Part shown: positions 11,702 to 24,286 of the stretch, piece after piece | How positions within the stretch are numbered: position 1 is the first letter of the stretch | Layout: every line of letters begins with the position of its first letter | Source: Galeopsis tetrahit | Taxonomy: Eukaryota > Streptophyta > Magnoliopsida > Lamiales > Lamiaceae | Reading direction: 5' to 3' | Assembly (NCBI GenBank): GCA_963675135.1 | Contig: OY776129.1 | Coordinates: 72,137,348-72,201,347, forward strand | DNA: 64,000 bases | Made by a program: the position numbers and the translations under genes | The notes under the pieces: generated by a model | What the model saw: only the letters and a program-made list of their open reading frames with translations | Told to the model about the DNA's origin: nothing | The model's database searches: none

Positions 11702-14700
11702 TCAGACATTGGCAAACAATCTATAAGTTTTGGCATCAAGACTAATCTGTCTCACTGCTGCAATTGATGCTATAACCGCTAATACTGAGAAAACCACAGC
11801 TATGGTGGTGTTTAACCAAAAAATGACACCCCTTTTACAAGGCTTGAACGTCAAGTTGTAGAAAATAAAAGGTAGTACGAAGTCGAGTGGCAAGAAACCA
11901 AACGCTCCGATCACTGCATTTATGTCCCCAAAAAAGGGAAGCATTGCTGCAATTGTAGTTGCCACAACAACAGAGAGTGACCGCGATATCAGCCTTGGCA
12001 CAACGTTTCGTGCAGAGAATTGTCCGCTCTTGGGATCTGCAAACGTTCGTTCCAGAACCTCGTTGGTGGGCTGTAAGTAGACCTGAAAAGGTTTGAGCCA
12101 ACAAGAGTTACATAGATGATGATCATGATGTAAATTGCGAAACTGGTCCTCTGTTTATTGGACTTAATTGAGAAAAGTGATTTGTACATATGAGACTAAA
12201 ATGGTGAATTTGTGAGTGCAGTAAAGTACCACAGCTACAGCTGATAACTGAAGGACAGTGAAGGCATTGATGGTGAGAAGGAAGGATTGAGGTACTAATG
12301 GTTTTCCATCACTCAAGAAGTTGCTGAGAATAAGGCCTTCTGCTTGGTTACCAAAAGCCCAATAACCAGAAATGGCAACACTGAAGAAAGTAGCTGTTAC
12401 AACTGTGTAGCAAATGCATAACCCCTTGAACATCTTCCCCTTCACTGGTGGCGCCAATGTCGCCTGTCACCAATTTCTCGTTTTAATTTCATGTTGCATC
12501 TTGTATTGTATTTGTACGTAGTAGTAGTAGAGTTAAAAACCTTTTTGTCTACTGTTCAATTTTAATTTGGGACCAAATGGGAACAGACCAGTAGACAAGT
12601 TATAGGCCAAAATCGGACATCTTTTAAACACTATGCTAACATTTTTAGACCAGAGTGCAGATGAAATGAATTACCTGTATTTCTGGAATGATTCCGTTAC
12701 CAAAGGTGGTGGCAATAATTGCCAAAGCATTAAAACTACCGAAGACTCGAGTTTGATTGTTGCTACTCAGAAAATAATCTTTTGTTGGTCCTTTGGATGA
12801 GTTTCCTGTAAAATTAATTAATTATTATCATTATCTAATTAATTAATTAATTGAGAAAGAATTAGTACTTACCAATATAAATGGAAGCTGCAGTGGCACA
12901 TGCACTGTAGGTAAGGCATAGTACCAAAGAGAACAAATTGATGTGTCTCAAGGAGTGAAAAGATGGGATTTCAGCTAAAACTAACATTAGCCCTCCAAAT
13001 ATTATGATGAATTCGTACAAATTCATCTTTCCATCTGGCCTTAACAACAAGTATATTGCCTGCACGAACCCCACAAAATCAAATAAAAATAAAACAATTA
13101 ATTAAGTAAAGGGAAATTATCATGCAAAAAAAAATAGTAAAGGGAAATTAAGGGTGGGATTGACTGACCTTTAAGCACTGTCCTCCCAAAAGAGTACAAC
13201 CAACCACAGCGCCATAGCATACCATGAATTGAATTGGCCCAACATAATACTTCCCCCATTTTGCCCCTGCAATGCCAATTTTCTTACCATTACAAAAACT
13301 TCTATCATCAATTTTTTTTTTTTTTTTATAATATCACTATTTAGTATTTACTATACAAAATGTCACTGCTAAAATATTTTTAAATTAAGCATTTTTTTAA
13401 ACGTGATACTTTAAAATTCACAAAATTTATGTTAATTACTTGGTAAATATTTATTCAACGTTTCTCCATCCAAAGAAAAATCCATGCATATATGTTTCCA
13501 AAACCATTTTTTGTCCCCAAAATAAAATAAAATATTTCTATAAGAATCCGCTATTGTAAAAAAAAAAAAAGAAGCAGCAGCTTAGAGTTAAATATATATG
13601 ATTGACTAAGTTAAAATAATACTCCCTCCGTCCCATGATTTTATGCACACTTTCCTTAACGGGCGTCCCAACATTTTTTGCACACTCCAAAAAAGGAAAC
13701 AATAATACCCCTCCTTTATTTTACCTTTAATCAAATCCCTTTCACTTTAATCAATGAATTACCAATAATACCCCTCCTTTATTTACCTTACTCCATTTTC
13801 TTAATCTCCGTGCCGGTCAAAGTGATGAGTTTTTTATGGAACCAACCACCTACCTAAAAATGGTATATATATGGTCCTCAAATGTATATACAGTATATAA
13901 TTGTTTTTTGAGAGGAAAACACCCGAGTAAAAATCATTATCAATCAGTACAAGTACAATTGGTTATGTTCCTAATCCAAAAGGGGTAATCACCCCCACTC
14001 CAATCCTGAAGAGATGTGCTTCAATTGTCATCCTTGAATTTTTTGGACCACATATATATAAATGGTCCTCATATTAAAAGTCAATTCTGCCGCCAAGATT
14101 TTTTTGGCCATACCAGGAAAATGAGTTTTGGTTACGTTAAGTAGGTATGGCCAAATGTTAGGCCAAAATTATTACTAACATGTATTCCAATTTGACTCCC
14201 AACCCATTTTTTTCTTTTGTTGTTGAAAGATTTTTTACTTTTTTTCTAAATTGAAAATAATATCTTCACAGGAAAATGAGGTTTGCAACATCCCACGTCG
14301 TTGAATATAGGTGAGTCGTGGATTTTCTATATTTTGTTGAGAGAAAGACAAAAATGGGTAGTCAAAGTGTGAAACTGAAAAAATAGAACCACACGTGTCA
14401 TTCTCTACTCAAAATTCATTAAAAATAAACAAGATTATAGTGTAGAGAATTCAAAACTAGTCTCTTATAGGAAAAAAAAAAAAAAAATCAATTCGTCCAT
14501 TTTCGAGCATATGTGCAATTAAAAAAAAAATCTTATAGGACTGACTAATTTTGCAATTAAGTTAGAAAGTTAATCATGAAATTAAATGAGAGTGAAAGAG
14601 ATAGAATAAACCTAAAATATGATCGGCCATGTCCCGGAATCTGAGATATCGATGACCCAAGTCAGCATGATGTTCAAGAACAAGAGACAACAAGTTGTAT

Positions 14701-16512
14701 GCGTAAAATGTCACGACTGCTCCGACCACCAGAATCACAACTCCGGCGGCCCATCCCAATGATGCAAATGCAAACGGAAGGCTCAACAATGCCGGAGCTA
14801 CGATCGACGTTGTCAAGTGGTACCCACAATGTATCCACGATCCTATAAATATCACATAGAGTTAATAGTATCAATTTGCAATCTGTAGTATAGTCCTTTT
14901 ATTAACTTGATACATTTTTTTAATTTGATTGCAACTTATATTATTATACTATGAATTTGACTTATTGCAAGGCAATTTATGGTCGCATATATGTTTCTTC
15001 CACGCCAATGGTCAATGTTATATATGTTCATACATGTCTAAGGTTTGAGAAAACCATAATAACTTAACAATTTAAATAATCATGCGCTATAACAATTTTA
15101 AATGTTCATTAATAAAATTTAAATATCGATATCGTATATTTATATTTTTTTTTCACTTGTTAAATATATCAAAATACATAAAAAAAAAATCTCAAATTCT
15201 ATAATCTTTTTTCATTGTCAATAAAAATATATATTAATATTTAATGGTGGCCTTTAAAAAATTATATATTAATTTGTATAATTAAAATATATTTTAATAT
15301 TAATATTTGAATAAGAGCTCGTGGCTTAAAAATTGGAGAACAGTCTAATTAGTAGCCCAACTCTAATTATTAGGAAATAAGTTTATTTATAACAAAACTA
15401 ATTAATTTATAAATTAATTTAATAATACTACATATAATATATTTTTTTTTAAAAAGTTGAGGGGACCAAGGCCACCCAGTAATAATAAATAAATAAATAA
15501 TAATGAGTATAATTTTGAAAAGTAATTTTGTAATGAATAAATTAAATTAATAATTTTCAAAGGAATATAAAGAATATAACATAAATTGTCAAAATGTATT
15601 AATTGTAATACCAAAGAGTATCATTTAAAATTTTAAAAATAAATAATCATAATACTAAAAATTATCACGTAACCCATTAATTGCATGAATTTCGTCCCAT
15701 GCTGCGAAAACTTGTTCAAACAAAGTGTACCCAATAAAATATTGTAAAATCTTCTTTTCTATATAAATATTTTAGTGTTCCAATACACATCACTTTAATA
15801 TAATAATAATGTAATGTAATGACTTGGTACTAGAATTCATAAATTTAAGTGTCGTTTGCCAATTCTTGTCCAAAATATGCAATTATTTTATTATTTAATT
15901 TATTAGGAGATACAGTTGCACACACTGACCAATGCATAAAATAGTTAGATAGAGATTAAAGGTGTTTACAAATTCAAATTAAAGGGCTGTCCTTCACAAT
16001 TTTAACTTCTAGTAATAAGTTTTTTTTTTTTTTTTAGGGTAGTAGTAAGTTGTTAATAGAGTTTGCATATGGATGAAATATCAGATGAAGATGAAGATGG
16101 TCACTGTAGTATTGAGTTACGTCCCAAATTTTGACTCTTCCATTTATAATTTAGTCCAAACGATTTTAGTCATACTTTCATCGGAAAATCAGAAACATCA
16201 CAATTTTTTATGATAATTCGACAAAAATCGAATCATTTAACAAGTGATGATACAAAATTGAAAATTCCAATTTCTTAGAGACAATATGCAAAAAAGGTGA
16301 AGTAGTGAAATGCAATTAACTCCAATAATATATCTGGACAGAAGAAAGAAATACAGTATGTAGAGTCTAATTGAATTGTGTTGTGTGTGAGAGAGAAATA
16401 GAGAGAGAGAGAGACCTCTGGATTTAAGGACAAATTGTGCACCGGCATCAAGCGGTTTGCCGCCGTACAAGTTTGCACCGCCACCGTTAACGCTGTCGCT
16501 TCCCATATCCAC
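11702..16512 (-). CDS. GAT1: GABA transporter 1-like (AAAP amino acid permease)
   Basis: Seven exons on the minus strand, given in coding order: 16416-16512, 14612-14842, 13169-13266, 12873-13059, 12675-12805, 12230-12463, 11702-12082. They join in frame to 452 residues, close to the 451 of the Arabidopsis GABA transporter. Recognisable blocks include GSWIHCGYHLTTSIVAPALL after the first junction, the LRFRDMADHIL block, NGIIPEIQA before the sixth exon, and the final PRLISRSL to LPFFGDINA helices. The protein should be a plasma-membrane proton-coupled carrier of the AAAP family with about eleven membrane helices, moving GABA and related compounds. The family call is strong; substrate is inferred from similarity. 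Intron 1 is 1.6 kb and intron 2 is 1.3 kb; intron 2 holds a broken Stowaway MITE. TA-rich runs just upstream of the start (16540-16573) may include the TATA box. Confidence 0.93.
13622..13824. mobile_element. Truncated Stowaway-type MITE in GABA transporter intron 2
   Basis: The left end CTCCCTCCGTCCCATGATTT follows a TA. The body matches the intact copy at 19889-20131 through CCGGTCAAAGTG and then stops, so the right terminus is missing. It is intronic and far from splice sites. Confidence 0.75.
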
Positions 16513-16742
16513 CTTCTAGATATATCGCTACCTTTTAATTATATATATATAGATGAAGGAAATATATATATAGGACAGACAAACAGAGTGAGTATATATT
16601 TTTTCACATCTTTAAGATTCTTACATACACAATCAAAGGTTTAGATTTTCGTTTTATATTTATTTAATTTTTACTCTCCCTTTCCCGTTTTATTAAAATA
16701 ATTATTATCTTTACATTTTCTTTTACCCTTGCTTTTATAATA

Positions 16743-17021
16743 CTTCCCCGTCCAATTTCATTATTCTCACTTTTTTTTTTTTTTTGGCCCATTCCCTTTT
16801 TTGGAAATAATATTATTCACACTACTTTATCTCCACCCTCCAACTATCACTTATTTACTCAAATTGCCACTAACTTTATGCATAAACAATCATTTTACCT
16901 ATAAATGGACCCCACAACATCCCATTATACCCCAAACTTATCTACTTTATACATAAACTAATTAATATTCATTAAAATCCGTGCCCGGAGAAGTGGGCAT
17001 AATAAAATTGGACGGAGGGAG
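16743..17021. mobile_element. Stowaway-type MITE (279 bp)
   Basis: It is bounded by TA on both sides, with inverted ends near CTTCCCCGTCCAATTT and AAATTGGACGGAGGGAG. It has no coding capacity. It lies just upstream of the GABA transporter on its promoter side, about 230 bases from the start codon. Confidence 0.8.
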
Positions 17022-17132
17022 TAATATGCATTAAAATGGGTCAGGAAGAATCAAATTTATTACTCCCTCAGTCACTCTATAAGTTTTCCATTTCTTTTGG
17101 GTATTTTGATTAATAAATATGATAAAATAATA

Positions 17133-17415
17133 CTCCCTCCGTCCCGGAATTTCTTTCACATGTGAAGAGACAGACAAAATAAGAAAAGTGAATTTAGTGG
17201 GAGATTTTGAGGGATAATTTTGTAAACTTTTATGTATAAAGTAAAGAAATGAGTTGACTTTTGGGTATGTGTGTAGAAAAAGTAATGGCATTTGTGTAAA
17301 ATTGAGAATATTGTGAGGGTGGAGTTTATAAAGGGTTTTCCATTTTAAGGGTGTGAAAGTTATTATGGGACGTCCCGAAAAGGAAAGTGTGAAAGTAATT
17401 GCGGGACGGAGGGAG
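17133..17415. mobile_element. Stowaway-type MITE (283 bp), nested
   Basis: Inverted ends CTCCCTCCGTCCCGGAATTT and CGGGACGGAGGGAG lie between TA dinucleotides. It is inserted in the left half of the older Stowaway that begins at 17063. Confidence 0.85.
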
Positions 17416-17499
17416 TACTAGATAAAGTATAAGTGATGTGATGTGATGGTGAAAGAGAAAATAATAAATAAGTATTAGATGAAATATAATAAAATAATG

Positions 17500-18680
17500 G
17501 GTAAATTATTGTTAAGTTCATTTCACTAAGAGTTTTATCTAATTGGGAATAGGTTATTGATTTAAATCTATTAGAGTCAAAATGACACCTAATAAGACAT
17601 AGTTGACCTTTACCCATTTAAATTATTTGAAATTAATAAATATTAATTAGATTTACATCAAATAGTTTGAATTAATGAATTAATGCATTCCCTCGTTATA
17701 CACGCTATTCTATCACCTTCCAATTTGTTCCTAAATTTAAGCAAAATCGAATTAATTAGCTAGAAGGATTTCTTTACCAAATATTCTGCAAACATCGTTG
17801 GAGAGATTTTAAGAAAAGCAAGCTCATTGTTTCCAGGGAAAAGTTCATTTCAAGAAAATCAACACCTGTGAGAAAAGGTATTCCGATATGAAGTTCATTT
17901 CAATATGAAGTTTAAAACGGCATACGGGAATGAATTTTTTGGTATGCATAAAATAACATGAAACAATGTGCACAGAGTGACATGCATATCAATATGCAAA
18001 ATAGATGTGCACATTTGTAAATGGCATATTCAAACCGCGGTTTTTTTAACAAACAATTAATCAGTATATATACATAAGAAAATACAATCACGGATCGTTT
18101 TAAGATAATGTGTGCAGAACGATTCAAAGGAGACAGATAAATATAAATGCAAGGTTACATACTTACATACAGATCGTCGATTTGCTGGAATGATGTAGAA
18201 GATATGAACATTTCAATTTTTTTTTTTGTAAATTCCGTAATTTAATCTTATGGATTGAACGCATGTATTGAACGCCCTAATTTATGTTTCGAGAGGATTT
18301 GACCTGGAATGAACAGTTAAACTGAGATGATGAACTTTAAAATGAAAGGAACTTACAGATAAACAGATTGCTGAAATGAATTTGATGATATGAACAATTG
18401 AACAAAAATTCTCGAAACTTCCTATTTTGGTTTCTGCATTGACAGATTTTCTGGAATGAAATGTTAGGTTACGAATTTGGGAAAGTCAAGTCTTTTTTTG
18501 AATATACGCTATAATTGGGGGAATTGATGTCATGCAATTAAGATTTGAATTTAAAATTCGAATTAATGGGTAAAATATATTAATTAAGAGGTTATATGAA
18601 TATTAAGGGCAATTAATGTTTTTTGACATTAAATTGACTCTATTAGAGAATTTTAAAAGTTGTAGATTTTAGTTGTTTAA
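17500..18680. repeat. Unclassified inverted-repeat segment
   Basis: The two outer parts share inverted stretches: CTATTAGAGTCAAAATGACA near 17568 pairs with TGACATTAAATTGACTCTAT near 18625, and TTTACCCATT near 17610 pairs with AATGGGTAAA near 18565. The middle has no reading frame. It may be a non-autonomous element, but its borders are not clear. Confidence 0.4.
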
Positions 18681-18803
18681 GAGGCTATAGAAAAGTATAA
18701 GTGATGTGATTGGAAGAGAGAAAATAATATTTTTAAAAAAATGGAATGAGAAATTTATAGTGAAATCCATAAAAGAAAAGTGAGAAACTTATAGACTTAT
18801 AGT

Positions 18804-19463
18804 TAGAGATGTTTATCCGGGCCGGGCTAACCGGGCTGGCCCGTTTAACCCTGAAAAATACAGGGTTAGGGTTCATGAATTATAGGCCCGTTTAAAACTG
18901 GACTTTTTTGACCCGGACCGGGTAGCCCGTGGGCTAAACCGGGCCAGCCCGCAGGGCTACAGAGCCAGTCCGATAGCCCAAGTTGTTACCTTTTTTCCTT
19001 TTTTTTTTAATAAATAACCTAAGAACAAATTTTGGGTAATTTGACCAATAACCATAACTATAAGCATTAAGAAGTCCATTACCATCCATTAGTAATTATT
19101 ACTATTTTTTATTAGATTATGATATTTGTTTAGCTTTATTTGGTCATATTAAGGACCAATGAGTTCTAGAATTGTATTTAAATTATAATTTTTTTTTTCT
19201 CATTTACTAATTATTAACTAATTATGTATTTTTGTATTTTATTTACTTGTTTGACGTGTCAATTGAGACCTTTAATTTTTAAAGAAAAAAAATTATTGTA
19301 GTCCGTTAGTGGCCCGTTTAGCCCGTGGCCCGCTAGGGTTAGGGTTAGGTTCCAACAATTGTAGGCCCGTTAAATATGAACCGGTTAAGGCCCTAACCCG
19401 TTTAGTCCGTAGCCCTGTAGGGCTGGCCCTATAGGGCTAGGGCTAGCCCGATAGACATCTCTA
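18804..19463. mobile_element. hAT-type MITE (660 bp) with 8-bp target duplication
   Basis: The ends are TAGAGATGTTTATC and the inverse of TAGAGATGTCTATC. An identical 8-base CTTATAGT flanks both sides (18796-18803 and 19464-19471). The ends are rich in GGGCTAGCCCG-type subterminal repeats. It carries no transposase. The 8-bp duplication supports hAT mobilisation. Confidence 0.9.
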
Positions 19464-19888
19464 CTTATAGTGGGACAGAGGGAGTATTATTTTCTAAATA
19501 ATAAATAAAAGGAAAAATATATACTAACATTTACATATATATTTATTATTTTTTAATTAAATGTGTTTAGAATTCTAGAAAACAATAATCATGTACTCTG
19601 GGTTTTTTTTTTTTAAATAAGTGGCGTATATATTCTATTCTTTATCCCTCTTTTTTTTTTTGACGGAATATTCTTCATCCCTCGTATTGTCATGTAAATT
19701 ACTCTTTTTAATTGCAAAATGATAAAAATGTCTAAATTTTATGTTTTTTAATTTTGTGTCACACTTGATTAGGGTAAAAAAATGTTTGAAATTCATATGT
19801 TTATTTTGTTCAATTTAATAGAATTATATACATTATTTACATTAAATTGATTAGTTGCATTTAATTTGAAGAAAAATGACGTGATTTA

Positions 19889-20131
19889 CTGCTCCTTCCG
19901 TCCCAAGATTTTATGCACACTTTCCTTAACGGGCGTTCCAACATTTTTTGTACACTCCAAAAAAGAAAACAATAATACCCCTCTTTTATTTTACTTTAAT
20001 CAAATCTCTTTCACTTTAATCAATGAATTATCAATAATACCCCTCCTTTATTTACCTTACACATCACTTTATTCCATTTTCTTAATCTCCGTGCCGGTCA
20101 AAGTGTGCATAAAATCCTGGGACGGAGTAAG
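19889..20131. mobile_element. Stowaway-type MITE (243 bp)
   Basis: The left end CTGCTCCTTCCGTCCCAAGA and the right end CTGGGACGGAGTAAG are inverted matches between TA dinucleotides. The body is the same subfamily as the truncated copy at 13622. Confidence 0.8.
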
Positions 20132-20226
20132 TATTTTTTTAAGAAAAACGAAGATTTTTAAAGCAAAATATACCGATCGAAGAAATTAATCAAGAAGAAA
20201 AAGATGTTTGGACTCATTTAATTAAT

Positions 20227-21230
20227 GGGTCTGACTATATGCACCTCCATTTCGGTTTGATGCACTCCCCCATCACTCCCCCGATTTATACACTCCCCGA
20301 ATTTTAGGTCACACCTCCCCTCAAATGTCATAAATACCCCTCCTTCATTAAAATCCTTTTACTACCCACACCCCCCAAATCCTCCATCTTTCTTCCTCCT
20401 CCATTTCTTCTTTCATCTTCTCCCCCACCCCTCACCACCACCGCCGGCGACCTTCCCCTCCACCACCCGTCGCCGGCAACGCCAGCCCCTCCCTCCCTCG
20501 CCGAGCCCGTCGCCCCCCCCTCCCTCCCTCCCTCGCCTGTAAAAAAAAAAAAAAAAAGAACAGATCTTGGCCGCCGCGGCCGTCCCCTCCTCCTCTCTCC
20601 CTCGTCGAGCCCGTCGCCTCGTACCCCCCAACTGTAAAAAAAATAAAAAAATGAGCAGATCGCGGCCGCCCCCTCCTCCCTCCGACGCCGCCACACCCCA
20701 CCCCCACCAGGTTTTCCCCCTTTCCCAATGTTAGGGTTTTCTGCATTTTAGCAGAAAACCCTAGTTTTTTTTTTTTTTTTTCAATTTTCGACCGTATAAG
20801 GTCGATTACGTACTCCTTCGTCGACAAATTGTTGTCGACGAGAGTGTATTTGATCGACCTTACATAATCGAATTTTAAAAAAAAAATGTTTTTTTTTTTA
20901 ATTTTCGACCAACCGTTTCGACCATATACATTCCCGTCGACAACGAATTGTCGACGAGAGTGTATATGGTCGACACTGTTTGGTCGAAAGTTGAAAAAAA
21001 TTGTGATTTTTTGGAGTATATGGTCGACCATTTCTGTTTTTTTTTTTTTTTTGAGTTGATGGTCGCCGGAAATGGTGTTGCCGGCGACCGGAAGTTGTAT
21101 GTTAGGGGAAGGTGAAAGAAATGAGGTGGGGTGCATCTAGGATGGTGTATATTTAATAAAGGGTATTTTAGGTTTTTTACCTATTATTTTATTAATAAAA
21201 CTGAAAGGGAGAGTGCATATAGTCAGACCC
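20227..21230. mobile_element. Non-autonomous Mutator-like element A (1004 bp) with two hairpins
   Basis: Perfect 18-base inverted ends GGGTCTGACTATATGCAC are flanked by an identical 9-base duplication TTAATTAAT (20218-20226 and 21231-21239), the signature of Mutator-like transposition. Inside are a GC-rich proline/arginine-type stretch (about 20343-20700) and two long imperfect palindromes (about 20784-20877 and 20900-20992) built around GTCGAC and TATACATTC-like arms. The long minus-strand frames here are low-complexity and are not called as genes. Confidence 0.9.
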
Positions 21231-21398
21231 TTAATTAATATGTCAAGCACTAATTTGAGCCCAATAATGGTGGCCCATTTTCATAACAAACATGACCCCA
21301 CTTACTCCACATTGACGTCCAATTTAATTCACAAGGCGTGGCCCATTAGCATTCTATTCGATAGCTACTCAACAAAGAAATGGAGAAGAAAATTTTAA

Positions 21399-22616
21399 GG
21401 GTCTGACTATTTACACCACCATTTACAATGGATGCACACTCCCTTTCAATTTAATAATATACTCCCTCCATTCCACTACAAGTTTTCCACTTTTCTTTTT
21501 TGAATGTCCTAATAAGTTTCTCATTTCATTTTTGACAAATTATTTTTTTTCTCTCAATCACATCATTTATACTTTATCTATTATTTTATCATACTTCATC
21601 TCATACTAATCTAGGAGTATTATTTTCTCTCCCACCATCACACCATCTGTACTACATCTATTATTTTATCATATTCCTTAATCTAAACACCCAAAAGAAG
21701 TGGGAAACTTATTCCGGGACGGAGGGAGTAATAATTATGTAAAAAATCAAAAATATTTTTCACTAAAATGCATCATACTATATGCACCCCTTACTGAACG
21801 CACTTTCTATTGTCATTTCTTTCACTTTTCCCCTAAACCACCACTTTCGACCGTCGCCAACATCATTTTCGGTGACCACCAAGCAAAAAAAAAAAAAAAT
21901 CAGGAATTCCAAAAAATATTTAGAAAAATCACAATTTTTTTTATAAATTTCGACCAACTAGTGTCGACCATATACACTCCCGTCGACAACGATTTGTCCA
22001 CGAATGTGTATATGGTCGATACTGATTGGTCGAAAAAAAAATATTTTTTTAAAATGCGACAGCTTAATGTCGACCGAACACACCCTCGTCGACAATAATT
22101 TATCGACGAGGGTGTTTTTGATCGACATTAAGCTGTCGAAAAAACAAATTCTACAGAAAACCCTAACAAAAAATACGACGGAATCGAGGGAGGAAGAGGG
22201 AGACCGGATGCACAAATTTGGGGTGGGTGGGGTGGCCGGCATCTTGGACAAGGAGGCGGCGACGAGGTCGATCAGGAGCAGTGGTTGGGCAGCGACGGGG
22301 GACAAAAATACATAAAAAAATGGGGGAGAGGGACGGGTCGCGACGTCTCAGGGCAATGGCTGGGCCGCGACGTCGGGTGGATGGGGGAAGGGGGCGGCCA
22401 GACAGTGGCGGTGGTGGGGGTGGGGGTGAGGAAAAATTACAGAAAAAAATGGTGGGAGACAGGGAGGGGACGCGACGACCAGGAGCATTGCCCGCGGCCG
22501 CGGGGTCGGGGGCGACTGGTGTGAATTGTTTTGGAAGAAATGAAATGAGAGATGAAGGGTAAATTAGGGTTTTGTGTGGGAAATTAGGTTTTAGTGGAGG
22601 TGTGTGTAGTAATAGA
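21399..22616. mobile_element. Non-autonomous Mutator-like element B (about 1.2 kb), same family as A
   Basis: The left end GGGTCTGACTATTTACACCA matches element A. The right end is decayed (GGAGGTGTGTGTAGTAATAG, about 22597-22616). An AAAATTT stretch on each side may be the worn target duplication. A Stowaway (21462-21728) sits near its left end. Two palindromes (about 21947-22036 and 22056-22139) repeat the GTCGAC-centred hairpin design of element A, followed by a GC-rich stretch. Confidence 0.7.
21462..21728. mobile_element. Stowaway-type MITE (267 bp), nested in element B
   Basis: Ends CTCCCTCCATTCCACTACAA and CCGGGACGGAGGGAG lie between TA dinucleotides. It has no coding capacity. Confidence 0.85.
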
Positions 22617-22637
22617 AAATTTATGGAGAGAAGGGCT

Positions 22638-24286
22638 GATTCACGTATTCTACAACTCTAAAATACACGATCGCAAGTATACGATGTATATCATAGTGGA
22701 GTAAGTACGAGGTCGATCCCACAGGGAGGTGTAGTGTAAAAGCGTATTTTGTCGATTAAGTTCTAAATAGACGGTGATCGAAAGTTTTAAGTGTTGATTA
22801 CCCTAAAATTGTCTACTAAATGTCACAAATAAACATTAAAGAGTAATAAGGACAATTCGATCAAGTAATGCTCACGCAATTCACAAAAACGAAGGAAATA
22901 CGAGAGAATAATAGGTTCCAAGGCACATGTCACACTAAGGGGTCAATTTATGATCAAAAGTCTATCTAAGTGGTGTTGTGGTTATTGCTATAGGGTTGAT
23001 CACGAAATAATGAATTAAAAGTTCTTTCGATCCAATTAATTCAAGAGAAGTATCACACAAGCATGTATCTCTACCAAGCATGCATAATAAATCCCAAAAA
23101 AGCTCCTAAGATCATCTAATACCCTCCCAACAATTGATCCTCTCTCGAGCTCACAATAAATCGGGCCAAATGCTTAAATACGATTAATGAAAAAGATTTC
23201 TCGATCCAATTTCAATTAACAATAAGTAAAACATATTATCATGGCCATTGACAACATGTCTTGCAATGAAAGTTAAGCATTTCAATAGAAATAAACAACA
23301 CAACCACCAAATAGACAAGAAATCAATTCATAAACATCATCCAAAGTGTAAACATAGCCCTAGAACCAAAAGTGTTCTAGCAAAAAACCAACATAATCTA
23401 ATTAACACAAACTAATGAAATAACTAAATAAAAAGAGAGAGAAAGAGAAAGCTTAGTCTAATGGATGATGGGTAATTGAATTTCAAAGCTTTTGACTCAT
23501 TCCTTGCTTGATTTGGTGGAGAATTGAAGAAATGGATGATGATTACCTTCAAGTGTGTGTTTGTAGGTGAAGAATTCTTGTGAAATGGGTAAGGTACCTT
23601 TTGATTTCAAGAATGAGAGTATATATAGTGTTGGGGTAGGGTTTGGGTGCAGGAATTGCAAGTAAATCCCTAAAAAACGGAGAAAATACACTATTGGCAC
23701 CGAGAATGGGGTAGCTCGGTCGTGCTCGGCGAATTTTTGGCATTGGGGCAGCTCGGCCGTGCCCTTGCTTGACCTTCATTTTTCAGTGTCGAGCTCGTTG
23801 TGCTCGTGCACCGAGCTCGCCTGTGCACTTAATTTTTCCATTTTGCCGAGCTCAGCCGAGCAAGGAGCTCGGCCGTGCCCTTGCTTGACCTTCATTTTTC
23901 AGTGTCGAGCTCGTTGTGCTCGTGCACCGAGCTCGCCTGTGCACTTAATTTTTCCATTTTGCCGAGCTCAGCCGAGCAAGGAGCTCGGCCGTACCCTCCT
24001 TGTTCATTGTTTTGTGTATAACTTTAGCTTTGGGTGTCCGATCGACTCAATTCTTTTTGCTATTCCACTCCATTTATCGAGACGAACCCAATGGTGCACT
24101 CCTCATTTTGGTTCAGTAAAGTGTGGTAGGTGTTTTGCTCCCAAGATCCATCGTTTTTCCTACAAAATCGACAAAACACTACATTTCTCTTATTTTGGCC
24201 AAAACCATCATATTCAATCCATAAATCAATGAAATCAACATCAAAATGAATTTCACATGTGCATCTAAAGTGTGTAAATTCCATCC
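22638..24286 (-). repeat. Left arm of a 4.1-kb inverted repeat (retroelement-like)
   Basis: This arm pairs in inverted orientation with 25243-26761. The outermost bases (TGATTCACGTATTCTACAAC at left) recur inverted at the far right, and matches continue through a GTCGATCCC block, a poorly conserved middle, a TATA-like box (TATATA at 23620-23626, reading leftward) and an inner GTGCATCTAAAGTGTGTAAA block. It resembles an LTR or leader of a retroelement, but no protein domain is present and the family is not recognised. Confidence 0.65.
23751..23990. repeat. 116-bp tandem duplication, GC-rich
   Basis: Two copies (23751-23866 and 23867-23982) plus the first bases of a third. Each carries repeated GAGCTCGGCCG and GCCGAGCTC motifs. 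It lies in the left inverted arm; the right arm has different GC palindromes at the corresponding place. Confidence 0.85.

Larger units (their letters stand above)
17063..19484. mobile_element. Stowaway-type MITE split by later insertions (nested block)
   Basis: The left end CTCCCTCAGTCACTCTATAA at 17063 has its matching inverted right end at 19484 (GGGACAGAGGGAG then TA). Sequence next to both ends agrees (CTATAAGTTTTCC against its inverted partner). The two halves are separated by a second Stowaway (17133-17415), an inverted-repeat element (about 17500-18680) and a hAT MITE (18804-19463). The reading as one interrupted element is inference. Confidence 0.55.

Noticed and set aside
14674..14874. 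A 66-codon minus-strand frame
   Set aside because: It is an out-of-frame shadow of GABA transporter exon 2.
20328..21136. Long minus-strand Arg/Gly-rich frames (up to 234 codons)
   Set aside because: They lie inside Mutator-like element A, come from GC-rich low-complexity sequence and poly-T runs, overlap each other in several registers, and show no domain.
22004..22562. Plus-strand frames of about 80-115 codons
   Set aside because: They lie in the hairpin and GC-rich part of element B; composition is low-complexity and no start context or homology is visible.
23759..24232. A 157-codon frame with an internal repeat
   Set aside because: The repeat is simply the 116-bp tandem DNA duplication read in frame, and the protein has no domain.
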